A stretch of DNA of 64,000 nucleotides, taken from NCBI GenBank assembly GCA_040222875.1, contig JAVKCG010000053.1, positions 248,001 to 312,000 of the forward strand, given 5' to 3'. How positions within the stretch are numbered: the stretch's first letter is position 1; each line of letters opens with the position of its first letter. Of the stretch, positions 51,537 to 61,263 are shown one piece after another. The translations under genes were made by a program, and so were the position numbers. Source of the DNA: JAJCYL01 sp040222875 (GTDB lineage: Bacteria; Bacteroidota; Bacteroidia; Cytophagales; Cyclobacteriaceae). A model generated the notes under the pieces. That model was given only the letters and a program-made list of their open reading frames with translations. It was not told where the DNA came from and ran no database searches.

Positions 51537-51572
51537 TTGAAGGTCGATCATTCGGCCTATTAGGATATTTAG

Positions 51573-51606
51573 GCCCCAAACCCGATTGACGGGACGGGGT
51601 CTTTTC
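51573..51606 (+). terminator. Hairpin (attenuator) between rplL and rpoB
   Basis: CCCC (51574-51577) and CCCG (51581-51584) pair with CGGG (51590-51593) and GGGG (51596-51599) around the loop ATTGA, with a 3-nt/2-nt internal loop. A TCTTTTCC tract follows. As no new promoter is evident before rpoB, it is better read as a partial terminator. Confidence 0.65.
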
Positions 51607-51683
51607 CTGTTTATGCAAATAGACAGGGGGAGGTGCGAAAAGAACACCTGCCAAATTTTTTACACAATTAAACTGTAATAGCC

Positions 51684-54600
51684 TTGGCAATTCAAAATAA
51701 CGGCAGAAAGAATTTTTCTTCCATAAAAAGAGTCATTGACTACCCCGATTTCCTTGATGTCCAAGTTCAATCTTTTAAGGACTTTTTCCAATTAGAAACC
51801 CCTGCAGAGAAGAGGGTTCAGGAAGGTCTTTACAAAGTATTTTCAGAGAACTTTCCTATAAGTGACTCAAGGGAAAACTATGTTCTTGAATTCGTTGATT
51901 ATTTGGTCGACCCACCAAAGTACAACGTTGATGAGTGCATCGACAGGGGCCTTACGAACTCAGTTCCTTTGAAAGCGAAATTGAGATTGCTCTGCAATGA
52001 CGAGGACAATGAAGATTTCGAGACAATTGAGCAGGAGGTTTTCTTAGGCAACATCCCATACATGACCGAAAAGGGGTCATTCGTTATCAATGGTGCTGAA
52101 AGGGTAATTGTTTCTCAGTTGCACAGATCACCCGGTGTGTTCTTTGCACAGAGCAAGCACACTAACGGAACTAAACTATATTCTGCCAGAATTATCCCTT
52201 TCAAAGGCTCTTGGATTGAATTTGCAACAGACGTTAACAACGTTATGTATGCATACATCGACAGAAAGAAAAAATTCCCTGTCACTACCCTATTGAGGGC
52301 GATTGGGTATGGTTATGATAAAGACATACTTGATCTCTTTGGATTGTCTGAGGAGATTGAAGCTACCAAGAAAGATTTAAAGAAAGTAATTGGCAGAAAA
52401 CTTGCCGCCAGGGTATTAAGAACCTGGACAGAAGACTTTGTGGATGAGGATACTGGTGAAGTTGTGTCAATCGATCGAAACGAAGTTCTTCTTGAAAGGG
52501 ATTCTATACTTGCTGAAGAAGACATTGAAACAATAGTTGAGTCTGGCACTAAGTCGATTATCCTTCACAGAGAGGATGTCAACATTACGGACTACTCCAT
52601 AATATATAATACACTACAGAAGGATAACTCAAACTCTGATAAAGAAGCGGTTGAGCAGATTTATCGGCAGTTAAGAAATACGGAGGCTCCTGATGAGCAA
52701 ACGGCAAGAGACGTAATACAGAGCTTATTCTTTAGTGACAAGCGTTACGATCTTGGTGAAGTTGGACGATACAGAATCAACAGAAAGTTAGGTCTTGAAA
52801 TTGATCCGGAGACAAAAGTTCTTACAACTGAAGACATTATTCAGATTGTTAAGTATTTGATCGGATTGATCAACTCAAAGGCGGTTGTCGATGACATTGA
52901 CCACCTTAGTAATAGAAGGGTTAGAACAGTAGGAGAGCAGCTTTATTCTCAATTTGGTGTAGGCCTTGCCAGAATGGCGAGGACCATTAAGGAGAGAATG
53001 AATGTTAGGGACAATGAAGATTTCAAACCTGTTGATTTGATCAACGCCAGGACATTGTCATCTGTTATCAACTCCTTCTTTGGAACCAACCAGTTATCTC
53101 AGTTTATGGATCAAACGAATCCATTATCAGAGGTGACACACAAACGAAGAATGTCCGCTTTAGGACCGGGAGGTCTTTCGAGAGAAAGAGCTGGTTTCGA
53201 AGTTCGAGACGTTCACTACACACACTATGGTAGGTTATGTACTATTGAAACACCTGAAGGGCCGAATATCGGTTTGATTTCTTCATTATGTGTTCATGCA
53301 AAAGTGAACACAATGGGCTTCATAGAAACACCTTATCGTGTTGCGAAGAAGGGCCATGTTAGTGATGAGGTGATCTACCTAACAGCGGAAGAAGAAGATA
53401 CCCACAATATTGCGCAAGCTAATGCCCCCCTTGATACCAAGGGTAACTTTATTAATGATAAAGTAAAAGCAAGATTTGAGGGTGACTTCCCAATTGTAGA
53501 AAAAGGGGAAGTTAGCTACATGGATATTGCGCCAAATCAAATTGTGTCAGTTGCGGCATCAATGATCCCTTTCCTTGAGCATGATGATGCAAACAGGGCA
53601 CTTATGGGATCGAACATGCAGCGTCAGGCAGTGCCACTTCTGAAGCCACAGGCTCCAATAGTAGGTACTGGTTTGGAACAGCGAATTGCTCAGGATTCAA
53701 GGTCTTTGATTATTGCTGAGGGTGATGGGGTTGTTGATTATGTTGATGCGACAAAGATTGTAATCAAATACAGCTTATCAGATGATAAAAAACTGATTTC
53801 TTTTGATGAGGAGAAAAAGTCTTATGATCTGATCAAGTTCAGAAGAACAAATCAAGATACCTGCATCAACCTGAAGCCTCTTGTTTTCAAGGGCGACAAG
53901 GTTAAGAAGGGGCAAATTCTTTGCGAGGGCTTTGCAACTGAAGGTGGTGAGTTAGCGCTTGGTCAAAACCTTAAAGTAGCTTTCATGCCTTGGCAGGGCT
54001 ACAACTTTGAGGATGCCATTGTTATCTCTGAGCGGGTTGTTAGAGACGATGTATTTACTTCGATTCACATAGATGAGTATGATCTTGAAGTAAGGGACAC
54101 GAAGCGAGGAGAGGAAGAATTGACATCTGAAATTCCTAACGTCTCAGAAGAGGCAGTTAAGAATTTGGATGAGAACGGAATTATCAGGGTTGGCGCAGAG
54201 ATAAAAGAAGGTGATATTTTGATTGGTAAGATCACTCCAAAGGGTGAATCAGATCCAACCCCAGAAGAGAAGCTTTTGAGGGCCATTTTCGGTGATAAGG
54301 CTGGTGATGTGAAAGATGCTTCACTGAAAGCGTCGCCGTCACTAAATGGTGTGGTGATTGAGACCAAGCTATTTTCGAGGCCAAGAAAGGATAAAGACCT
54401 TAGGGCCAAGTCAAAGAAGGAAGTTGAGCTTCTTAAAAATCGATATAGCCAGGATTTGCTCCAACTCAGGTCAGAAATGATCGAGAAAATGGTGAAGCTC
54501 TTAAATGGAAAAGAGTGCCAGGGAGTAAAGCACAAATTCGGTGATGAGATACTATCAAAAGGAGTGAAATTCAATGCTAAGAACATTGATCAGAACCTAT

Positions 54601-55547
54601 TCCCGCCTAAGAATATCTATAAAGACGAGAGTACTTATAATGTTCCTGAGGAAGTTAATCTTATCACGGATTTAAACCTTGATAACTGGACCAAAGATGA
54701 CAAGGTGAATGACATGCTTTTCGAACTGGTAAAGAATTACCTAAAGAAAAGAAATGAGATCGCTGGTGAGTTTAAGAGGGAAAGGTTTACACTAGAAGTT
54801 GGTGATGAGCTGCCAGCAGGCATCGTTCAGTTAGCTAAAGTTTACATCGCTAAGAAACGTAAGCTGAAGGTTGGCGATAAAATGGCCGGCCGTCATGGTA
54901 ACAAGGGTGTGGTTGCTAAAATCGTAAGGGATGAAGATATGCCATTCCAGGATGATGGTACACCACTTGATATCGTTCTCAACCCACTTGGTGTACCATC
55001 AAGGATGAACATTGGACAGATTTACGAGACTGTTCTTGGTTGGGCTGGTTTGAAGTTAGGCAGAAAGTACGCTACACCAATTTTTGATGGAGCTTCTGTT
55101 GCAGAGGTCGAGGCTGAGCTTAAAGAGGCTGGACTTCCTGATTTCGGAAGGACTTACCTAAATGACGGTCGTACTGGTCATAAGTTCGATCAGCCAATTA
55201 CGGTCGGCGTTATTTACATGTTGAAGTTAGGCCACTTGGTGGATGATAAGATGCATGCAAGGTCAATCGGACCTTACTCATTGATTACGCAGCAGCCGTT
55301 GGGTGGTAAAGCTCAGTTTGGTGGTCAGCGCTTTGGTGAGATGGAAGTTTGGGCACTTGAAGCATTTGGCGCATCGCATGTCCTTCAGGAAATCCTTACA
55401 ATCAAGTCTGACGATGTTATCGGCCGGGCTAAAGCTTATGAAGCTATAGTGAAAGGGGAGAATATGGGTAAACCAAATATCCCTGAATCATTCAATGTTC
55501 TTGTTCATGAACTTCGTGGACTGGCACTTGAAATTACATTAGACTAA
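51684..55547 (+). CDS. rpoB: DNA-directed RNA polymerase subunit beta
   Basis: This is the second-largest catalytic subunit of RNA polymerase. The rifampicin-site segment (about 463-495) reads GTNQLSQFMDQTNPLSEVTH and KRRMSALGPGG; the residues equal to E. coli D516, H526 and S531 are all wild type, so no rifampicin-resistance change is seen at these sites. The C-terminal switch region has GKAQFGGQRFGEMEVWALEA. The start is TTG at 51684: NNGRKNFSSIKRVIDYPDFL right after it matches relatives, and no in-frame ATG is nearby. The length of 1287 aa is typical of the phylum. Confidence 0.98.
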   Translation: MAIQNNGRKNFSSIKRVIDYPDFLDVQVQSFKDFFQLETPAEKRVQEGLYKVFSENFPISDSRENYVLEFVDYLVDPPKYNVDECIDRGLTNSVPLKAKLRLLCNDEDNEDFETIEQEVFLGNIPYMTEKGSFVINGAERVIVSQLHRSPGVFFAQSKHTNGTKLYSARIIPFKGSWIEFATDVNNVMYAYIDRKKKFPVTTLLRAIGYGYDKDILDLFGLSEEIEATKKDLKKVIGRKLAARVLRTWTEDFVDEDTGEVVSIDRNEVLLERDSILAEEDIETIVESGTKSIILHREDVNITDYSIIYNTLQKDNSNSDKEAVEQIYRQLRNTEAPDEQTARDVIQSLFFSDKRYDLGEVGRYRINRKLGLEIDPETKVLTTEDIIQIVKYLIGLINSKAVVDDIDHLSNRRVRTVGEQLYSQFGVGLARMARTIKERMNVRDNEDFKPVDLINARTLSSVINSFFGTNQLSQFMDQTNPLSEVTHKRRMSALGPGGLSRERAGFEVRDVHYTHYGRLCTIETPEGPNIGLISSLCVHAKVNTMGFIETPYRVAKKGHVSDEVIYLTAEEEDTHNIAQANAPLDTKGNFINDKVKARFEGDFPIVEKGEVSYMDIAPNQIVSVAASMIPFLEHDDANRALMGSNMQRQAVPLLKPQAPIVGTGLEQRIAQDSRSLIIAEGDGVVDYVDATKIVIKYSLSDDKKLISFDEEKKSYDLIKFRRTNQDTCINLKPLVFKGDKVKKGQILCEGFATEGGELALGQNLKVAFMPWQGYNFEDAIVISERVVRDDVFTSIHIDEYDLEVRDTKRGEEELTSEIPNVSEEAVKNLDENGIIRVGAEIKEGDILIGKITPKGESDPTPEEKLLRAIFGDKAGDVKDASLKASPSLNGVVIETKLFSRPRKDKDLRAKSKKEVELLKNRYSQDLLQLRSEMIEKMVKLLNGKECQGVKHKFGDEILSKGVKFNAKNIDQNLFPPKNIYKDESTYNVPEEVNLITDLNLDNWTKDDKVNDMLFELVKNYLKKRNEIAGEFKRERFTLEVGDELPAGIVQLAKVYIAKKRKLKVGDKMAGRHGNKGVVAKIVRDEDMPFQDDGTPLDIVLNPLGVPSRMNIGQIYETVLGWAGLKLGRKYATPIFDGASVAEVEAELKEAGLPDFGRTYLNDGRTGHKFDQPITVGVIYMLKLGHLVDDKMHARSIGPYSLITQQPLGGKAQFGGQRFGEMEVWALEAFGASHVLQEILTIKSDDVIGRAKAYEAIVKGENMGKPNIPESFNVLVHELRGLALEITLD

Positions 55548-55587
55548 AACATTTGGGCACAAGCCTGTTCAAAACACTTATATAAAT

Positions 55588-58500
55588 ATGGCATTCAGGA
55601 AAAATAAAAAACTGAACAACGACTTCTCTAAAGTAACTATCAGTCTTGCTTCTCCGGAATCAATTCTTGAGAGTTCGCATGGGGAGGTTACGCAACCAGA
55701 AACCATTAACTACAGGACCTACAAACCCGAAATGGGTGGCCTCTTTTGCGAGAGAATTTTTGGTCCGGTTAAGGACTGGGAATGTCATTGCGGCAAGTAC
55801 AAGCGAATTAGATATAAAGGAATTATCTGCGACCGCTGTGGAGTTGAAGTAACTGAGAAAAAAGTTAGAAGGGAGCGCATGGGCCACATCGAACTTGTTG
55901 TTCCAGTAGCGCATATCTGGTATTTCAAGTCTTTGCCAAATAAAATCGGTTACCTATTGGGGCTTCCTACAAAGAAGCTGGATCAGATAATTTATTATGA
56001 AAGATATGTAGTGATCCAGGCTGGTGTTAAGGCCGAGGATGAAATAAACTATCTGGATTTCCTTACTGAGGACGAATACCTTGATATTCTGGATAAGCTT
56101 CCAAGGGAGAATCAGCTATTGGAAGATGATGATCCAAATAAGTTCATAGCCAAGATGGGAGCGGAAGCGCTTGAAATGCTGCTTTCTAGAATTGAGCTGG
56201 ATGACCTGTCATATCAATTAAGGCACCAGGCTGCGACGGATACTTCTCAGCAGCGTAAGGCGGAGGCCTTAAAGAGATTGAAAGTGGTTGAGGCATTCAG
56301 GGATGCCAGGACTCGCATCGAAAACAAGCCGCAGTGGATGGTTATCCGTATGGTGCCTGTTATTCCACCTGAGCTTAGGCCGTTGGTGCCTTTAGATGGT
56401 GGCCGATTTGCTACCTCTGATCTTAATGACCTCTACAGAAGGGTTATCATTAGAAACAATCGACTTAAGCGACTTATAGATATTAAGGCTCCGGAAGTTA
56501 TTCTTAGAAACGAAAAGAGAATGCTTCAGGAAGCAGTGGATTCACTTTTTGACAACTCGAGAAAAGTCAACGCGGTGAGATCTGATGGCAATAGAGCACT
56601 CAAATCGTTGAGTGATATGTTGAAAGGTAAGCAGGGTCGTTTCCGTCAGAACTTATTGGGTAAAAGGGTTGACTATTCTGGTCGATCGGTTATAGTTGTT
56701 GGTCCTGAGTTAAAAATGCATGAGTGTGGTTTACCTAAGGCAATGGCTGCAGAATTATTCAAGCCATTTATAATTAGGAAACTTATTGAAAGAGGTATAG
56801 TTAAGACCGTTAAGTCTGCAAAGAAGATAGTAGATAGAAAAGACCCAGTGGTTTGGGATATTCTGGAGAATGTCTTGAAAGGGCATCCGGTAATGCTTAA
56901 TAGGGCCCCAACACTTCACAGATTGGGTATTCAGGCATTCCAGCCAAAACTAATCGAGGGTAAGGCAATACAGTTACACCCGTTAGTATGTACTGCCTTC
57001 AACGCCGACTTTGACGGTGACCAAATGGCTGTTCACGTTCCTCTTGGGCATGAAGCTATTTTGGAAGCATCTGTTTTAATGCTTTCAACACATAACATTT
57101 TAAACCCTGCGAATGGAAACCCAATTGCGGTTCCATCACAAGACATGGTTTTGGGCCTTTATTACCTTACTAAGGGAAGACCAAGCACTAAAGACCAAAA
57201 AGAGCTTGGTGAAGGAATGATTTTCTATAACCCTGAAGAGGTAATCATAGCGTTGAATGAAAATAAGTTGTCGAAGCATGCTTTGATCAAGGTTAGGGTT
57301 AAGGTAAGAGAGAAAGAGGAGTTGGTTGAAAAGCTGATCGAAACAGTAGCCGGTAGAGTGCTGTTTAATCAGTTCGTTCCTGATGAAGTTGGTTATGTAG
57401 ATGAGCTCCTTACCAAAAAGAAGCTACAAAAGATCATTTCAAGCGTTGTTAAAATAGCTGGAATCGCAAAGAGTGCAGAGTTCCTTGATAATATCAAGAA
57501 TCTTGGTTTCCAGAACGCTTACTTAGGTGGCCTGTCTATTGGTTTAGGCGATATCGGAATTCCGAAGGCAAAGGAAACTTTAGTTCAGCAAGCTAAAGAA
57601 GAAGTTGAGGTTGTTTGGAACAACTACTTAATGGGTCTGATCACGGATAATGAACGTTACAATCAGGTAATTGACATCTGGACAAGGATTAATTCCCAGA
57701 TCACAAACACCCTCATGCAGCAGCTTGCTGAAGATCAGGACGGCTTCAATTCCATCTATATGATGATGCACTCGGGCGCAAGGGGATCAAGAGAGCAGGT
57801 TAGGCAATTGGGTGGTATGAGAGGCCTAATGGCCAAGCCACAAAAAAATATTCAGGGTTCTGTTGGTGAGATTATCGAAAACCCAATTCTTTCGAACTTT
57901 AAGGAAGGGCTTGATGTAATCGAGTACTTTATCTCTACTCACGGTGCGCGGAAAGGTCTGGCAGATACGGCCCTTAAAACTGCGGATGCAGGATACTTAA
58001 CCAGAAGGTTGGTTGATGTAGCCCAGGATATGGTTGTTAACGAGGATGATTGTGGTACACTTAGAGGTATTGTCACATCTCCATTAAAAGACAATGAGGA
58101 TATCGTTGAGCCGCTTTCAGAAAGGATATTAGGCAGGGTTTCAGTTCATGATATTTACGATCCAATTTCTGAAGACCTGATTATTGCTTCAGGTGATGAA
58201 TTCACTGAAGAAATTGCTGATTACATTGATACAACAAGCATTGAGGAAGTTGAAATCAGATCTGCATTGACTTGTGAGACCAGAAGGGGTGTTTGTGCCA
58301 AGTGTTATGGTAGAAACCTTGCTACTGGCAAAATGGCCCATATGGGTGAGTCGGTTGGTGTAATTGCTGCACAATCTATTGGAGAGCCTGGTACTCAGCT
58401 AACCTTGAGAACATTCCACGTAGGTGGTACAGCTTCCAATATTGCCGTTGATGCAAATATCAAAGCCAAATTTGACGGAAAACTTGAGTTTGACAGGGTT

Positions 58501-59895
58501 CGAACAATCAAAACTGAAAACTCAGATGGTGATAAGGTTGACGTAATCATGGGTCGATCTGGTGAGATCAGGATTTTAAATGACGACGGGAAGGTTTTAA
58601 TCACTAATCACGTTCCTTATGGCGCCTTCTTAAAGGTGAAGGATGGTCAAAAGGTTAAGAAAGGGGATGAATTCTGTAACTGGGATCCTTACAATGCTGT
58701 AATCCTTTCTGAGTTTGATGGTAAAATCGATTTTGAGGCCATTGAAGAGGGAATTACATACAAGGAGGAATCTGACGAACAAACAGGTCACAGAGAAAAA
58801 GTTATTATCGACACCAAGGATAAGACCAAAAACCCGGCGGTGATTGTGAACTATGGTGATGAGTCAAAAGGATACAACATTCCAGTTGGTGCCCACCTTG
58901 CTGTAGAGGTTGGTCAGAAGATCAAGTCAGGACAAATACTTGCTAAGATTCCTCGAATATTGAGTAAGTCGAGGGATATCACTGGGGGTCTTCCTAGGGT
59001 ACAAGAGTTGTTCGAGGCTAGAAACCCATCAAACCCAGCAGTTGTGAGTGAAATTGATGGTGTCGTAACATATGGAGGCATCAAGCGTGGTAACAGAGAG
59101 ATTTTCATCGAATCAAAAGATGGTGTTCAAAAGCGTTATCTGGTTTCATTGTCAAAGCACATTCTTGTTCAGGATAATGACTACGTAAGGGCTGGAACTC
59201 CGCTATCTGATGGAGCAATTACTCCTTCGGATATCCTGGCGATTCAAGGTCCGACAGCGGTGCAAGAATATCTTGTGAATGAAATTCAGGAGGTTTATAG
59301 GTTACAGGGTGTGAAGATAAACGATAAGCACATTGAGATTATCGTTCGCCAAATGATGCAGAAAGTAATGATCCTTGATGCCGGTGATACTAACTTCTTA
59401 CCAAATCAGCAAGTTGACCGTTGGGTATTCAGAGAAGAAAACGACTTAATTCTTGATAAGAAAGTTGTTACTGAGTCCGGTGATTCACAAGTGCTTAAGC
59501 CAGGTCAGATCATCACTATGCGGCAACTTAGGGATGAAAATTCCAGTTTGCGACGAAAGGATATGAAAGTGGTTCAGATTCGAAATGCCGAACCAGCTGT
59601 TTCAAGGCCAACGTTGCAGGGTATTACACAGGCATCTTTGGGAACGGAAAGCTTTATTTCGGCTGCCTCATTCCAGGAAACGACTAAAGTTTTAAGTGAG
59701 GCTTCGATTAGAGGAAAAGCTGACGGCTTAATAGGCTTGAAAGAAAACGTAATTGTAGGTCACTTGATTCCGGCAGGTACAGGGCAACGAAATTTCCATA
59801 AGGCAATCGTTGCATCAAAAGAGGAATACGAAAATCTGGTGGCTTCAAGAGAAGAATACAGCAGCCAGCAGGTTGAATTTCAAGCTAACGATTAA
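55588..59895 (+). CDS. rpoC: DNA-directed RNA polymerase subunit beta'
   Basis: It is the largest polymerase subunit. The N-terminal zinc site is CHCGKYKRIRYKGIICDRCG (about 68-87), the catalytic magnesium loop is NADFDGDQMAVHVPL (about 472-486), and the second zinc site is CETRRGVCAKCYGRN (about 896-910). The bridge and trigger region includes GARGSREQVRQLGGMRGLM. The C-terminus has HFKAIVASKEEYENL-type sequence. The length of 1435 aa agrees with Bacteroidota relatives. It follows rpoB by 40 nt and is clearly co-transcribed with it. Confidence 0.98.
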   Translation: MAFRKNKKLNNDFSKVTISLASPESILESSHGEVTQPETINYRTYKPEMGGLFCERIFGPVKDWECHCGKYKRIRYKGIICDRCGVEVTEKKVRRERMGHIELVVPVAHIWYFKSLPNKIGYLLGLPTKKLDQIIYYERYVVIQAGVKAEDEINYLDFLTEDEYLDILDKLPRENQLLEDDDPNKFIAKMGAEALEMLLSRIELDDLSYQLRHQAATDTSQQRKAEALKRLKVVEAFRDARTRIENKPQWMVIRMVPVIPPELRPLVPLDGGRFATSDLNDLYRRVIIRNNRLKRLIDIKAPEVILRNEKRMLQEAVDSLFDNSRKVNAVRSDGNRALKSLSDMLKGKQGRFRQNLLGKRVDYSGRSVIVVGPELKMHECGLPKAMAAELFKPFIIRKLIERGIVKTVKSAKKIVDRKDPVVWDILENVLKGHPVMLNRAPTLHRLGIQAFQPKLIEGKAIQLHPLVCTAFNADFDGDQMAVHVPLGHEAILEASVLMLSTHNILNPANGNPIAVPSQDMVLGLYYLTKGRPSTKDQKELGEGMIFYNPEEVIIALNENKLSKHALIKVRVKVREKEELVEKLIETVAGRVLFNQFVPDEVGYVDELLTKKKLQKIISSVVKIAGIAKSAEFLDNIKNLGFQNAYLGGLSIGLGDIGIPKAKETLVQQAKEEVEVVWNNYLMGLITDNERYNQVIDIWTRINSQITNTLMQQLAEDQDGFNSIYMMMHSGARGSREQVRQLGGMRGLMAKPQKNIQGSVGEIIENPILSNFKEGLDVIEYFISTHGARKGLADTALKTADAGYLTRRLVDVAQDMVVNEDDCGTLRGIVTSPLKDNEDIVEPLSERILGRVSVHDIYDPISEDLIIASGDEFTEEIADYIDTTSIEEVEIRSALTCETRRGVCAKCYGRNLATGKMAHMGESVGVIAAQSIGEPGTQLTLRTFHVGGTASNIAVDANIKAKFDGKLEFDRVRTIKTENSDGDKVDVIMGRSGEIRILNDDGKVLITNHVPYGAFLKVKDGQKVKKGDEFCNWDPYNAVILSEFDGKIDFEAIEEGITYKEESDEQTGHREKVIIDTKDKTKNPAVIVNYGDESKGYNIPVGAHLAVEVGQKIKSGQILAKIPRILSKSRDITGGLPRVQELFEARNPSNPAVVSEIDGVVTYGGIKRGNREIFIESKDGVQKRYLVSLSKHILVQDNDYVRAGTPLSDGAITPSDILAIQGPTAVQEYLVNEIQEVYRLQGVKINDKHIEIIVRQMMQKVMILDAGDTNFLPNQQVDRWVFREENDLILDKKVVTESGDSQVLKPGQIITMRQLRDENSSLRRKDMKVVQIRNAEPAVSRPTLQGITQASLGTESFISAASFQETTKVLSEASIRGKADGLIGLKENVIVGHLIPAGTGQRNFHKAIVASKEEYENLVASREEYSSQQVEFQAND

Positions 59896-59898
59896 ACA

Positions 59899-60228
59899 AT
59901 GGCAGATCAGAAAAACGAAGGCAAAAAGCAATCAAATCAGATCAACATAGAGCTTTCTGAGGAAACAGCAGAGGGCATTTATGCCAATCTGGCTATGATT
60001 GCACACTCAAACAGCGAGTTTGTCATCGATTTTATCCGGTTGATGCCTGGTGTTCCAAAAGCAAAGGTGAAATCACGAATTGTAGTTACACCTGAGCATG
60101 CTAAGCGGTTGTTAAAAGCATTGGAGGAAAATATCCAAAAGTACGAAAGAACCTTTGGAGCGATAAAACAAACCGACGAAACCCCTAAGTTCCCTATGAA
60201 TTTCGGTGGCACTGTCGGAGAGGCATAA
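59899..60228 (+). CDS. DUF3467 domain-containing protein
   Basis: This 109-aa protein matches the DUF3467 family, with INIELSEETAEGIYANLAMI, SEFVIDFIRLMPG and SRIVVTPEHAKRLLKALEEN. It has no signal peptide or membrane segment. The function is unknown. It begins 3 nt after rpoC and is therefore almost certainly co-transcribed and made with the polymerase subunits, an arrangement I know from other Bacteroidota. A strong terminator follows 20 nt after its stop. Confidence 0.88.
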   Translation: MADQKNEGKKQSNQINIELSEETAEGIYANLAMIAHSNSEFVIDFIRLMPGVPKAKVKSRIVVTPEHAKRLLKALEENIQKYERTFGAIKQTDETPKFPMNFGGTVGEA

Positions 60229-60248
60229 TTAAAAGAGAAGAAAAAAGC

Positions 60249-60283
60249 AGCCCATTCCATTGCAATGTGGAGTGGGCTTTTTC
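60249..60283 (+). terminator. Intrinsic terminator of the rpoBC unit
   Basis: AGCCCATTCCA (60249-60259) pairs with TGGAGTGGGCT (60268-60278), an 11-bp stem with one G-U pair, followed by five T. It closes the unit ending in the DUF3467 gene. Confidence 0.87.
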
Positions 60284-60341
60284 ATTTATGAAATCTTTCA
60301 TTGAAAAGTAATTGTCCCTTTTATTTTAAAATCCCATTTCC

Positions 60342-60349
60342 TACCTTTG
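60342..60349 (+). promoter_or_regulatory. -7 element of the rpsL-rpsG-fusA-rpsJ promoter
   Basis: TACCTTTG is an exact TAnnTTTG match, followed by CACTCCC as in the tRNA-tuf promoter. It ends 39 nt before the rpsL ATG. No -33 TTG occurs at 19-20 nt. Confidence 0.72.
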
Positions 60350-60388
60350 CACTCCCAAAATTTTAAAATAGAGATTTAATACAATTAA

Positions 60389-60769
60389 ATGCCTACTATA
60401 CAGCAGTTAGTACGAAAAGGAAGGAAGAAGTTGACTTCAAAGTCAAAGTCACCAGCCTTAGACTCATGCCCACAAAGAAGGGGCGTTTGTACAAGGGTTT
60501 ATACCACTACACCTAAGAAGCCAAACTCAGCTATGAGAAAAGTGGCCAGGGTGCGGTTAACGAACCAAAAAGAGGTAAATGCTTACATCCCGGGAGAAGG
60601 CCATAACCTTCAGGAACACTCTATTGTGTTGATTAGGGGTGGTAGGGTAAAAGACCTTCCTGGTGTGAGGTATCACATCATTCGTGGGGCACTTGATACT
60701 GCCGGTGTCGATGGTAGGCTACAGAGGCGTTCAAAGTACGGTGCGAAAAGGCCAAAGGATAAAAAATAA
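60389..60769 (+). CDS. rpsL: 30S ribosomal protein S12
   Basis: It is a decoding-centre protein. The family sequence PTIQQLVRKGRKKL opens it; TTPKKPNSAMRKVARVRLTN and GGRVKDLPGVRYH hold the two lysines where streptomycin resistance usually arises, both in wild-type form. The length of 126 aa is typical. It is the first gene of the str-type operon here, preceded by a promoter and followed by rpsG after 18 nt. Confidence 0.97.
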   Translation: MPTIQQLVRKGRKKLTSKSKSPALDSCPQRRGVCTRVYTTTPKKPNSAMRKVARVRLTNQKEVNAYIPGEGHNLQEHSIVLIRGGRVKDLPGVRYHIIRGALDTAGVDGRLQRRSKYGAKRPKDKK

Positions 60770-60787
60770 GTTTCAACATATCTTGTA

Positions 60788-61255
60788 ATGAGAAAATCTA
60801 AACCTAAAAAGAGGTACATACTTCCTGATCCCAAATTCAAAGATGAATTGGTAACAAGGTTCATCAATAACTTGATGCTTGACGGGAAAAAAAGCACAGC
60901 GGCCACTATTTTTTATGATGCCATTGATATCGTAAAGGAAAAGTCGAGTGAAGATGGACTGGAAGTTTGGAAAAAAGCCTTAGGCAATATTATGCCCTCA
61001 GTCGAAGTGAAAAGTAGAAGGGTAGGCGGAGCTACTTTCCAGGTGCCTTTAGAAGTACGTCCTGATAGGAAAATCTCTGTTGGTATTAAGTGGATGATCA
61101 AGTATGCCAGGATGAGGGGAGAGAAGACTATGACTCAAAAATTGGCAGGGGAGATAATGGCTGCATCCAACGGTGAAGGGGCCGCTGTTAAGAAAAAGGA
61201 CGATACTCACAGGATGGCTGAAGCCAATAAAGCGTTTTCACACTTTAGATTCTAA
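60788..61255 (+). CDS. rpsG: 30S ribosomal protein S7
   Basis: It is the primary binding protein of the 16S 3' domain and the small-subunit head. The conserved N-terminus is MRKSKPKKRYILPDPKF; the core has NNLMLDGKKSTAATIFYDAI, VEVKSRRVGGATFQVPLEV and the C-terminal THRMAEANKAFSHFRF. The length of 155 aa is normal. fusA follows after 8 nt. Confidence 0.97.
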   Translation: MRKSKPKKRYILPDPKFKDELVTRFINNLMLDGKKSTAATIFYDAIDIVKEKSSEDGLEVWKKALGNIMPSVEVKSRRVGGATFQVPLEVRPDRKISVGIKWMIKYARMRGEKTMTQKLAGEIMAASNGEGAAVKKKDDTHRMAEANKAFSHFRF

Positions 61256-61263
61256 TACCAGCA

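Noticed and set aside
54065..54586. Open frame of 173 codons antisense to rpoB
   Set aside because: The product is Ser/Phe-rich and low in complexity, which is the usual reverse-strand image of a Lys/Glu/Asp-rich gene. The sense frame is a highly conserved part of rpoB.
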